Origin: Chloroflexota bacterium
GTDB taxonomy: Bacteria > Chloroflexota > Anaerolineae > Anaerolineales > E44-bin32
Length of the DNA: 47,759 nt
Direction: 5' to 3'
NCBI GenBank assembly: GCA_027298025.1
Contig: JAPUGV010000277.1
Coordinates: 1 to 47,759 of the forward strand
A model generated the notes under the pieces. The model was not told the DNA's origin. It worked only from the letters and a program-made list of their open reading frames with translations, and searched no databases. The position numbers and the translations under genes were made by a program. Shown in pieces: positions 28,603 through 36,891 of this stretch (positions are counted from its first letter, which is position 1; the number at the start of each line of letters is the position of its first letter).

Positions 28603-29814
28603 ATGCAATCACTCGATTTACTGACTCAACTCCACCGTCCATCCTCGGCGAAGATCATTCTGCTCGTTTTAGACGGTCTTGGGGGCCTTCCGATGCAGAC
28701 TGGAGGGGCAACCGCGCTCGAAGCAGCCGCGACCCCTAATCTTGACCGGCTAGCTCAAGAAGGAACGACCGGCCAAACGATCCCCATTCTGCATGGTGTA
28801 GCGCCTGGGTCGGGCCCAGCGCACCTTTCGCTTTTTGGGTACGATCCCCTGAAATACGATGTCGGCCGCGGCGTCCTGGAGGCCACCGGCATTGGATTGC
28901 AGGTCGCCCCCGGGGATGTAGCGGCGAGGGGAAATTTCTGCACGCTCGATGGTGACGGCCTGATCACAGATCGACGCGCAGGCCGATTACCATCCGAGGC
29001 GGCCGCTCCGCTGGTGGAACAGCTGGACTCGATTAAGATCCCCGGGTACACGTTCGAAATCCGACAGGTTCGAGAGTACCGCTTCGCCCTGGTTGCTAGA
29101 GGAGAGGGACTTGAGCCAGGGCTTTCTGACACCGATCCCCAGCGAGTGGGCCAGGCTCCGCTGCAGGTTGTCCCCGAAACGCCGCAGTCACAGGCGTCAG
29201 CGGAGCTGTTCAACCAATGGATTGAGGCCTCTCGTTCCGTGCTTGCCCAAGAACCTCTGGCCAACGGGCTGACTCTGCGAGGATTCTCGACCGATCCCGA
29301 GTTGCCACAGTTCGGCCAGAGCTACGGTCTGAATGCGCTCTGCGTGGCGGTGTATCCGATGTACAAAGGTGTTGCCAAGCTGGTTGGCATGGAAATCCTG
29401 GAGTTTGAAGGTGAAGATCCCGCCGATGAATTCTCCGCCCTCGGACCCCGATGGGACGAGTTCGATTTTGCCTTCATTCATGTGAAGGCTCCCGACAGCC
29501 GGGGCGAAGACGGAGACTTTGAGGGGAAGGCGGCGGTTATCGAGCAGATTGACCGGGAACTCGGCCGGCTGATGGACCTCGAACCGGCAGTGCTCGCGGT
29601 AACGGGTGACCATTCCACCCCGGCACGCATGCGATCGCACTCCTGGCATCCCGTACCTCTGCTGATATGGGCGCCCGATACTGTGCGACCGGATGACTCA
29701 CTTAATTTTGGAGAGCGCGACTGTGCCCGTGGCGGGCTGGGAACCTTTCCTGCCAAGTCCTTGATGGCGCTGCTGCTCGCCCACGCCGGCCGTCTCAACA
29801 AGTTCGGCGCCTAA
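28603..29814 (+). CDS. apgM: 2,3-bisphosphoglycerate-independent phosphoglycerate mutase, archaeal type
   Basis: KIILLVLDGLGGLP, HLSLFGYDPLKYDVGRGVLEATGIG, VTGDHSTPARMRSHSWHPVPLL; start moved to ATG 28603 because a terminator occupies the called N-terminus. Confidence 0.9.
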   Translation: MQSLDLLTQLHRPSSAKIILLVLDGLGGLPMQTGGATALEAAATPNLDRLAQEGTTGQTIPILHGVAPGSGPAHLSLFGYDPLKYDVGRGVLEATGIGLQVAPGDVAARGNFCTLDGDGLITDRRAGRLPSEAAAPLVEQLDSIKIPGYTFEIRQVREYRFALVARGEGLEPGLSDTDPQRVGQAPLQVVPETPQSQASAELFNQWIEASRSVLAQEPLANGLTLRGFSTDPELPQFGQSYGLNALCVAVYPMYKGVAKLVGMEILEFEGEDPADEFSALGPRWDEFDFAFIHVKAPDSRGEDGDFEGKAAVIEQIDRELGRLMDLEPAVLAVTGDHSTPARMRSHSWHPVPLLIWAPDTVRPDDSLNFGERDCARGGLGTFPAKSLMALLLAHAGRLNKFGA

Positions 29815-30494
29815 CCGGTGCGTGAGAGAAGCAAGCGCGAGATCATGTACAGCAGGCCGGCCTGGACCAGAGTCGCCACACCGACGGTACCAAAGGCCAC
29901 CTGCCAGAAACGTACGGGGAATAACCGAATCAAGGTGTCGCTGAACAGGAAGGTCCACGTATTTGGATCGAAGAAGACCTCGTGGAAGCCAACAAAAAGC
30001 ACCGAGAACGCGACGATCAACCCTATCAGCAGAATGACCATGACCAGCGCGGTCAGCTTGGCACCTCCCTGCAGGGTTTCCCAGATATATTGGCTGCCGG
30101 CGACTCTCCACAAGAGCACGCTGGTGGCGAGCGCGGTAACCAATCCAATGCGCCAGAGGTTTAAGGCTGCTCGGGTGACCTGCTTGACGTCCGCCATGTG
30201 GCCGAGCTCGCGCAGATTGTAAACCGGGGTGCCATCATCAAATTGCTGATCCCCAAGAAACTCGATTTCCGCATCATTCAGCAGATATTCGAGCGCGATA
30301 GGAGCATGGCGGAGCCGATCCGCTTGGGTAAACCCGTATAAGTCCCTCGGGAAGCCAGGCAGGGCATAATTGAAGCGCACGAAAGTGCTGGTCATCATCA
30401 GCCGCACGCTTGTCAGCACAAGGATTACCGGAATGAGCACTTGCAGGAAGACGCGCGCTGCCGTCAGCCATCCGGGTTGCGAAGTCGCATCCAT
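29811..30494 (-). CDS. Integral membrane protein, DUF1461/TIGR01906-like
   Basis: FVRFNYALPGFPRDLYGFTQADRLRHAPIALEYLL...LRELGHMADVK with several TM segments. Confidence 0.75.
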   Translation of the reverse strand: MDATSQPGWLTAARVFLQVLIPVILVLTSVRLMMTSTFVRFNYALPGFPRDLYGFTQADRLRHAPIALEYLLNDAEIEFLGDQQFDDGTPVYNLRELGHMADVKQVTRAALNLWRIGLVTALATSVLLWRVAGSQYIWETLQGGAKLTALVMVILLIGLIVAFSVLFVGFHEVFFDPNTWTFLFSDTLIRLFPVRFWQVAFGTVGVATLVQAGLLYMISRLLLSRTG

Positions 30495-32062
30495 CAGGGC
30501 AGTCCTTCCATCCCCCCCAGCACAAATTGGAGCACAATCGAGTTGATTAGTTGTTCGACCGGCGCACGATCATCGGTGAACACGATGTCCGTTTCGGGCG
30601 TGGTTCGGATGTTCGCCGTCGCACGGTTGAGCACATCGATCAGTTCATTCGGTGCCTCGCGTCCTTCCAGGGCCAGGAGGTTTTCCACCAGGTTAGTGGC
30701 CTGCGTCGGCTCTCGCGTAGCATACAACAGCGAATTGAAGCTTCCCGGCACATCCACCAGATATACCGAGGGAAAGACGGCCTGGATCGTTCCAGCCAGT
30801 GCCTCGATCAGCCGTCTATCCTCAGCAGTACGCCCCACGTTTATCGCTAACACCCCCCGATCTTCAAGATGATCCGCCACGTTTTGGAAAAACTCAACCG
30901 AAGTTAGTTCCCAGGGAATATAGGGCGCGCGATAAGCGTCGATCGCGATGACCGAATACAGGTGCTCGCTTTGTTCAAGACCCGTGCGACCATCGGCTAC
31001 AATCGCATTTAGGTTTGGCTCGTTCATATCGAAGTATTCGCGGCCGACGCGGATGATCTCTGGATCGATTTCCCATCCATCGATAGGTACCGGTCCGAAA
31101 ATCTCTGAATACTGCTTCGCAATCGTGCCCCCGGCCAGGCCAATTAAACCCACCCGTCCAAGATCATCTAGCTCCACCGGGGCGGGATTGAAAAAAGGCG
31201 CTACGAGAAACATTTCCCATGTGCCGTATCCGTATGGAGGTGCACCTTCCTCCGGCAAATATATCGAGTGTTCCGCCAACCCCTCATTCAGGTAGAGCAG
31301 GCGCACGCCATCGTTCTCCACTACCTGGATGTAATTGTACGAGGACTCCGTTTCATACAGCGAACCGTCCTTGATTGGACCCGAGAGCGCCAGAGCGGAC
31401 AGGCCGATCAGCGCGATCGGCATCCATGCGTATCGCAGCATCCTGCGCGCACCACTCTCGAAGGCCAGACCTCCAAGTGCCATTAGCAGTAGAACTAGAC
31501 TGAACAAGAGGAACGTGCGGGCGGTGCCGATCGTTGGGATCAGCCATAATACCGGCAGAAAGGTTCCAAGAATCGAGCCTACGGTTGAAACCGCATACAC
31601 CCTTCCCGATGTGCGGCCCGCTTTCGCCGTCTCCGTGATCGAAAGACGGATAGCGAAGGGGGATACGCAGCCCAGCAGTGTGATCGGGACAACGAAGAGT
31701 ACGAGCACTGAAATGAAGGAACCGACCATAATCGCCGCGTCCAGTGCCTGCACTGCGACCGCCGCCTGCCGCAACACGGGCCGGGAAATTAGCGGCACCA
31801 GCCCCGCAGTGAACGCCCCCCACGCGATGATGCGATAGAAGGTGTCAGCATAGGGAGAGCGATCGGCCCATCGGCCGCCTATGAAGTAGCCGGCAGCCAA
31901 GTAAATCAGGATGAGGCCGATAATGTTTGCCCACACGATATTGCTGGTACCAAACACCGTGCCGAGCAATCGAGCGGCCGTGATTTCAATCGCCAGGGTC
32001 GTCATGCCGGCGGTGAAAACCGCAAGAATGATGAGCCTCTCACGCGTAATCAATCTGGTCAT
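30494..32062 (-). CDS. Spermidine synthase-like methyltransferase-fold domain fused to N-terminal TM region
   Basis: TM-rich N half; GLIGLAGGTIAKQYSEIFGPVPIDGWEIDPEIIRVGREYFDMNEPNLNAIVADGRTGL...VIAIDAYRAPYIPWEL. Confidence 0.8.
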   Translation of the reverse strand: MTRLITRERLIILAVFTAGMTTLAIEITAARLLGTVFGTSNIVWANIIGLILIYLAAGYFIGGRWADRSPYADTFYRIIAWGAFTAGLVPLISRPVLRQAAVAVQALDAAIMVGSFISVLVLFVVPITLLGCVSPFAIRLSITETAKAGRTSGRVYAVSTVGSILGTFLPVLWLIPTIGTARTFLLFSLVLLLMALGGLAFESGARRMLRYAWMPIALIGLSALALSGPIKDGSLYETESSYNYIQVVENDGVRLLYLNEGLAEHSIYLPEEGAPPYGYGTWEMFLVAPFFNPAPVELDDLGRVGLIGLAGGTIAKQYSEIFGPVPIDGWEIDPEIIRVGREYFDMNEPNLNAIVADGRTGLEQSEHLYSVIAIDAYRAPYIPWELTSVEFFQNVADHLEDRGVLAINVGRTAEDRRLIEALAGTIQAVFPSVYLVDVPGSFNSLLYATREPTQATNLVENLLALEGREAPNELIDVLNRATANIRTTPETDIVFTDDRAPVEQLINSIVLQFVLGGMEGLP

Positions 32063-32091
32063 GGATAATCGCAGAATTGTACTTCGTTGAA

Positions 32092-33177
32092 CTATTGCGC
32101 CACCAGGATCGCCAATAGGGCAGACCAAAAGAGACTGTACCGCAGCGGCCGCAAGAGTTGTTGCGAGGCGGAAAACAAAATCACAGCCAGTACCAGGCCG
32201 CTTGCAAATCGCACCAGCCCTAGCGGCTCACGAAAGGTCGAGAACGGCAGGGCCATCACCGCAATTCCATTCCCGAGCAGCGACCAGGTTTCCGCCGAAG
32301 ACATGCCTCTGAGGATCGATCGAACGGAGACGACTACGGCCCATATCGTGGGCAGCACGATTGTTGGCAAGAACATAATGAGAAACAGACCCAGTGCGAG
32401 CATGTCCACAGATCCGATGCGAAATAATCCCATGAAGGGGATCCACTCGAATGAGGTGGCCATATCCCCACCGCTTCCCAGTCCAAGGCTCCCAAAGGTC
32501 CTCCAAAGCCAGGCCTGCCAGCCGATGAAGATCACCAGGGAGGCCAGATAGGCGACTAAGGGACGAGTTCTCCGTTGCCCGGTCAGCTCAGCCAGGAGGG
32601 CGGCGGCCAAGAAAATGATCGTGGTTTCTTTTGCAAACAGGGCCAGGCCGAGCAGCAGTGCACTCCACACGACCCTGCCTCTCGCTCTTAGCAGCCATCC
32701 CCCCGCCGCGAGGCCATAGGCCAGGGGTTCCCCAAGTCCCACCCCAATGGGAGCCACCAGGCCCACCCATAAGCCATAAGACAGCGCATACCAGGGATTC
32801 AACACCCGATCCAGCAGGAAGCGCGCGACCGCCCACGTGCCTCCCCAGTGCGCCAGCAGGCCCGCAATCACCAAAGTCCATGGCAGCCAGGCTTCGACCC
32901 CCATCGACATCAAGCGTGCGGAGAGCGGGAACAGGATCCGTTGATACCGATAGGCGGGGACATCCAATTTCGGCCCGACTTCTTTCGGGTCGGGGTTCGA
33001 GGCGATGTAGTAGGAAAACTGCCCATCGTACCCGGGCGAGCCACCCTCAATTCCCTGAGAAAAGCGGGTACCCAACTCGAAGAGTTCGATTGGCGCCCAG
33101 CCAAGGCTTGCCAGGCGCCAGACAACGTAGGCGGCTGCTGCCAGGGTCGATATCGTTGCTGGCCAGAAGGCTCTCAT
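32092..33177 (-). CDS. Polytopic membrane protein resembling cell-surface glycopolymer formation (AZOBR_p60025-like) proteins
   Basis: MRAFWPATISTLAAAAYVVWRL...GSPGYDGQFSYYIASNPDP; ATGA overlap with upstream gene; family name recalled, not searched. Confidence 0.6.
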   Translation of the reverse strand: MRAFWPATISTLAAAAYVVWRLASLGWAPIELFELGTRFSQGIEGGSPGYDGQFSYYIASNPDPKEVGPKLDVPAYRYQRILFPLSARLMSMGVEAWLPWTLVIAGLLAHWGGTWAVARFLLDRVLNPWYALSYGLWVGLVAPIGVGLGEPLAYGLAAGGWLLRARGRVVWSALLLGLALFAKETTIIFLAAALLAELTGQRRTRPLVAYLASLVIFIGWQAWLWRTFGSLGLGSGGDMATSFEWIPFMGLFRIGSVDMLALGLFLIMFLPTIVLPTIWAVVVSVRSILRGMSSAETWSLLGNGIAVMALPFSTFREPLGLVRFASGLVLAVILFSASQQLLRPLRYSLFWSALLAILVAQ

Positions 33178-35372
33178 TTGCGACTCAGGTATGCGAAAGC
33201 CGCCAACCCCACAAGGGACAGCGCAAGGCCGATGGGGACCGTGGTCGGACGGTAGCTGAAGTTCACCGTGTGTTGTCCCGCTGGAACCCACACGGCTCTC
33301 ATAACCCCATATGCAGGATAGCTTTCGGTGGCCCGACCATCGAGCTCGGCCGTCCATCCTGGATACCAGGTATCTGCCAGCACCAGCCAGCCTCCCTCCG
33401 GCGCCTCAACCGCAAGCTCCACCTCGTTTGGACCCTTATCTTGGAGGGCCGTCACCACGCCCAGACCGCCCACCTCCGGTCGGGGATCCCCTTCCAGCAG
33501 CACTTCTTCGGATGGGTCGAATTCTGGAGCGGTCGTTTTGCGGATGGCCTCCGTTGGACTCGTCACCCACTCTGCTCTCGGAACAATCCAGGCCCGCACT
33601 GGAGCCGATACCGGGTCATAGTGAGTCGGAACGTCCACAGCCTGCCATCCAACGTCCATATAGCGCAGCAATCGGTCGCGCAGCGCGGGGGTCGTACGTT
33701 CCAGTTGCACCATCCATGCGACATATCTTGCGGGGAGCAGAGGATCGAAATTGTTGACGGATGGTAGTCGATCCAGCAATAGCGTATTCGGCAGACCACT
33801 TTCTCGAACGATCCGCCAGTCGAGCTCGGGTTGAAAGTCGTCAAATCGAAACGCTATATCAAACTTAATTTCTCTCTCCACGTCTTGCGACATGTACAGA
33901 CGATGGTCACCAGACACTTCCTCACTGAGAGCGGTCGGGGCCGAGTTGAACTGGGCTGGTAATGTGGGATTGAGCCCACGACCGGCAAGGAAGAGGTCGA
34001 GCACAACGACACCGAGGGCGGCCGCGGTCCATCCTTTTCGGGCCGGATCCGTGCGCAGAAGTGTCAGGATTCCGCTGGCGGCCAGCCAGAGCCCGGCCAC
34101 GGCAATCGCGCGGGTGAAAGTCGGTTGGATGTCGGTCTCAAGTAAGCCGATCAGGGCGGCGACCACCAGGACGGCAACCGATCCGGCGGTGCCAAGGCGA
34201 ATCCAATAGAGTTTCCGCCCCCCCGCAACCTTCCAATGTTCGGCTCCCAGGCCTGCGAGCAGCGACAGAGAGGCAATCAGCCAGAGATTCCAACGTGTGG
34301 GCGCCTGGAATAAGGAAAACGTCGGGACATTCTCGAAAAGGAAGGTGAAGATGGGCGTGTTGTTTCCGAGGCTCAGTAGAAATGCGACCGCTGCAGTCCC
34401 GAGCAGGAACCATCTAAGACGGCCGCTCCTTTTGGAAAAGAGTGCACCGACGGCCAGGAGGAATGGAAGCACCCCTATGTAGATCGCGTCTTCCCAGAAA
34501 TTTCCGTAACCCCAGAAATCTGCTGTCCGCGGATTGCCATAAAGATCGGGCGCAACGAGCCCGAATAACCGCCAGGGCCAAAACGAATAGGTCAATGCGA
34601 ATTCAGGGTCTAGATCACCAGCCCGGTTGGAAACCGACACATACTCCAGTGTCGGAATGAGCTGCACGGCGGCAATGGCAAATGCGAGCACCCCGGCCGC
34701 CACCAGAGACACGACTGCTTTTCCAGCCGAGCCTGAGTAGAAGCGCGTACGGTATGCGACCCACGCAGCGGCCAGAATTAGCGTGTACCATGCGATCTGC
34801 GCGTGTCCTGAGAGCCACTGGAGGCCGAGCACCAGACCGAGCAAGGCCACGGTGCGCGGCTTGGGCTTTTGTGACAAGCCCTCTGCGGCAAACAGGATCC
34901 AGGGTAGCCAGGCCGCGGCGGCATTGATACTGAGGAAGCCTGATCTGGCAACCAGGTACCCAGACATCCCGTACGCAAGCCCTGCGATGGCCTGGGCAAA
35001 CGCACCGAGCCTCACGGACCGAGCAAGCAATGCCATGCCGAATCCGGCCCATATGAGGTGCAGCAAAACCAACAGCGTTTGGCCCCACGAGACATCCGTC
35101 GCTAGCAATATCCAGTTCGGCGGATACAGCAGCGCCGATTGATAATTCGCCAGCAGCGGTGCTCCCATTCCCAGCCACGGGTTCCACAATGGGAAGTGGC
35201 CCAAAAAAGCGATCTCTTTGGCCGCAGTGTGCCATGGCGTGAACTGCAGTAAGGGAGCACCCCAGAAAAGCGCCCGACCTCGGATCAGGTCGATTCCGAA
35301 GAGAAGAATCGGCCCGACTGCAATTGGCAGCCAGGGAAGTGCCTTACGGAAGGCAGGTTTGGTAGAGTTCAT
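33174..35372 (-). CDS. YfhO-like polytopic membrane protein (copy B1)
   Basis: HFPLWNPWLGMGAPLLANYQSALLYPPNW and C-terminal YPGWTAELDGRATESYPAYGVMRAVWVPAGQHTVNFSYRP; ATG 35372 chosen. Confidence 0.8.
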   Translation of the reverse strand: MNSTKPAFRKALPWLPIAVGPILLFGIDLIRGRALFWGAPLLQFTPWHTAAKEIAFLGHFPLWNPWLGMGAPLLANYQSALLYPPNWILLATDVSWGQTLLVLLHLIWAGFGMALLARSVRLGAFAQAIAGLAYGMSGYLVARSGFLSINAAAAWLPWILFAAEGLSQKPKPRTVALLGLVLGLQWLSGHAQIAWYTLILAAAWVAYRTRFYSGSAGKAVVSLVAAGVLAFAIAAVQLIPTLEYVSVSNRAGDLDPEFALTYSFWPWRLFGLVAPDLYGNPRTADFWGYGNFWEDAIYIGVLPFLLAVGALFSKRSGRLRWFLLGTAAVAFLLSLGNNTPIFTFLFENVPTFSLFQAPTRWNLWLIASLSLLAGLGAEHWKVAGGRKLYWIRLGTAGSVAVLVVAALIGLLETDIQPTFTRAIAVAGLWLAASGILTLLRTDPARKGWTAAALGVVVLDLFLAGRGLNPTLPAQFNSAPTALSEEVSGDHRLYMSQDVEREIKFDIAFRFDDFQPELDWRIVRESGLPNTLLLDRLPSVNNFDPLLPARYVAWMVQLERTTPALRDRLLRYMDVGWQAVDVPTHYDPVSAPVRAWIVPRAEWVTSPTEAIRKTTAPEFDPSEEVLLEGDPRPEVGGLGVVTALQDKGPNEVELAVEAPEGGWLVLADTWYPGWTAELDGRATESYPAYGVMRAVWVPAGQHTVNFSYRPTTVPIGLALSLVGLAAFAYLSRK

Positions 35373-36891
35373 ATCCGCCTTGACCGTCCAAGAGATCCAA
35401 ACACTCCCATTCCTGCGGGTCCCAATCGCCAAGGGCGCGCTCTCTAGGTCCGAAAATCACATAGGTGATTCGCTCTTCTCGTATGAGTGACATTCGCTGT
35501 TCTTCTGTCCCTGAAACCTGATAGAAATCTTCGATCCTGGGTTTCAATCCGGCCAGCCCCGCGGTCTCAGGCCCGTGACCGGCGACAACTCGCACCGGTG
35601 CCCAAGCCGGTAGGGGATTGCTGGTTTCGAACGAGGCCAGCACAATCGCCGACGGCTCCGCCAGCTGACTCAGGCGGCGAAATGCCTCGACCTCTTCCTG
35701 AGGTCGGAAGGCAGGCTCTCGAGCGTTCAGCGCAAGCTCAAATCCCCCGGCCAGGATCAAGAGGCTGCTAGGGATCAACAAGATGGCCATGGCGACCCTT
35801 CCAAGCCTCCGCCTTGGGCCTCCTTCGAGCGTAGCAAGCCCCGCCGCCGCCAGCACGGTCAGCGCCACCCAGCCACCCTCTGGAAGTCGGCGCTGTATGT
35901 TTAGCGGCGCCCACGCCAACGCCGGGATGGCAATCGCCCAGGCAACCGGAAACAACAACGCCTCCCGATTTCGACGTAGCAGACTACCCGCACCTATGAA
36001 AGCGGCAGGTAGCAGAATGCCGAACGCTAGCAGATACAGGATGGGATGAGGCGAAAGGATGAGATTTTGAGCGGTCCAGGCTTGCAGGTATGGATCCGTG
36101 AGCGCTTTATAGCCAAGGTACGCACTCAGTGGGACGGAGGGCAGGATCGAGCGCGCGAGGCGTTTCATCCAATGGGCCTTATTCGCTCCAAATCCCAGGA
36201 CCGCAATCGCGTGCGCGGCCAGTACTGCAAAGGCAGAGAGCAATTCGGGAGAATGGATTAGGCCCGCAAGAAGCAGGGCAAAGCCTGAGCGCCAGCTCGA
36301 TTCATCCTGTAGATACCAGACAAAGCCGAGGAGCATCAGCGCTCTTCCCAGCGTCAGATGCGGCAGACCGTATATGGCCAGGAACCCGAAGGTCTCCGGA
36401 GAGTAAAACTCTAGAGGCAGACTGCCGGCAACCGCCGGCTGTCCCAGAAAAATCAGAAACCAACCCAGCCCTCCCCCGATTGTTGCGATAACCACCGTCC
36501 AGCGGCGCAGCCCAATGTTTTCAATAAACAACGACGAGAACCGGTACACCGCGAGCACCAGGGCTGGGATAGCCAACACGCGAAACAAGTGGTAGAGCGC
36601 CACCAGCTGGCCATGAGATCCGTCGCTCGCTTTACCGAGCAAGAGGTACGGCAAGAACGCTAGAACGCCGGTTTGCTCTGTTGCGGAATACGGGCTTCTA
36701 AAGAGCCAAGCTCCCTCAAATCCCGAGAGCATCTTAGCGATGTACGAATTGCCGTCTTCTGCAGCGATGAGAAATCCGGTGAAGGTCCAATCATGTGTCG
36801 GGCTTGTGGCTGCCAGCAAGTAAGGCAGGCTTGTTACAAGTGCCAGCATCAACGAGTAGAGCAGGGCCCAGCGAATCTCGCTTCTCGTCAA
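35344..36891 (-). CDS. Uncharacterised polytopic membrane protein (copy A1)
   Basis: 515 aa, multiple TM; TSLPYLL...FTGFLIAAEDGNSYIAKMLSG shared with the 39116-40729 gene; TTG start overlaps upstream stop. Confidence 0.75.
   Translation of the reverse strand: MTRSEIRWALLYSLMLALVTSLPYLLAATSPTHDWTFTGFLIAAEDGNSYIAKMLSGFEGAWLFRSPYSATEQTGVLAFLPYLLLGKASDGSHGQLVALYHLFRVLAIPALVLAVYRFSSLFIENIGLRRWTVVIATIGGGLGWFLIFLGQPAVAGSLPLEFYSPETFGFLAIYGLPHLTLGRALMLLGFVWYLQDESSWRSGFALLLAGLIHSPELLSAFAVLAAHAIAVLGFGANKAHWMKRLARSILPSVPLSAYLGYKALTDPYLQAWTAQNLILSPHPILYLLAFGILLPAAFIGAGSLLRRNREALLFPVAWAIAIPALAWAPLNIQRRLPEGGWVALTVLAAAGLATLEGGPRRRLGRVAMAILLIPSSLLILAGGFELALNAREPAFRPQEEVEAFRRLSQLAEPSAIVLASFETSNPLPAWAPVRVVAGHGPETAGLAGLKPRIEDFYQVSGTEEQRMSLIREERITYVIFGPRERALGDWDPQEWECLDLLDGQGGYELYQTCLP

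Noticed and set aside
27623-28642. 339-aa (-) ORF antisense to the ABC ATPase gene
   Set aside because: Complement of a strongly conserved coding frame; no recognisable motif and His/Cys/Arg-rich composition typical of an antisense frame
32631-33767. 378-aa (+) ORF antisense to membrane-operon genes
   Set aside because: Pro/Arg/Ser-rich composition typical of antisense of GC-rich TM genes; two confident CDSs occupy the opposite strand
34615-35235. 206-aa ORF in another frame within the B1 gene
   Set aside because: Arg/Cys-rich alternate-frame translation with no conserved motif
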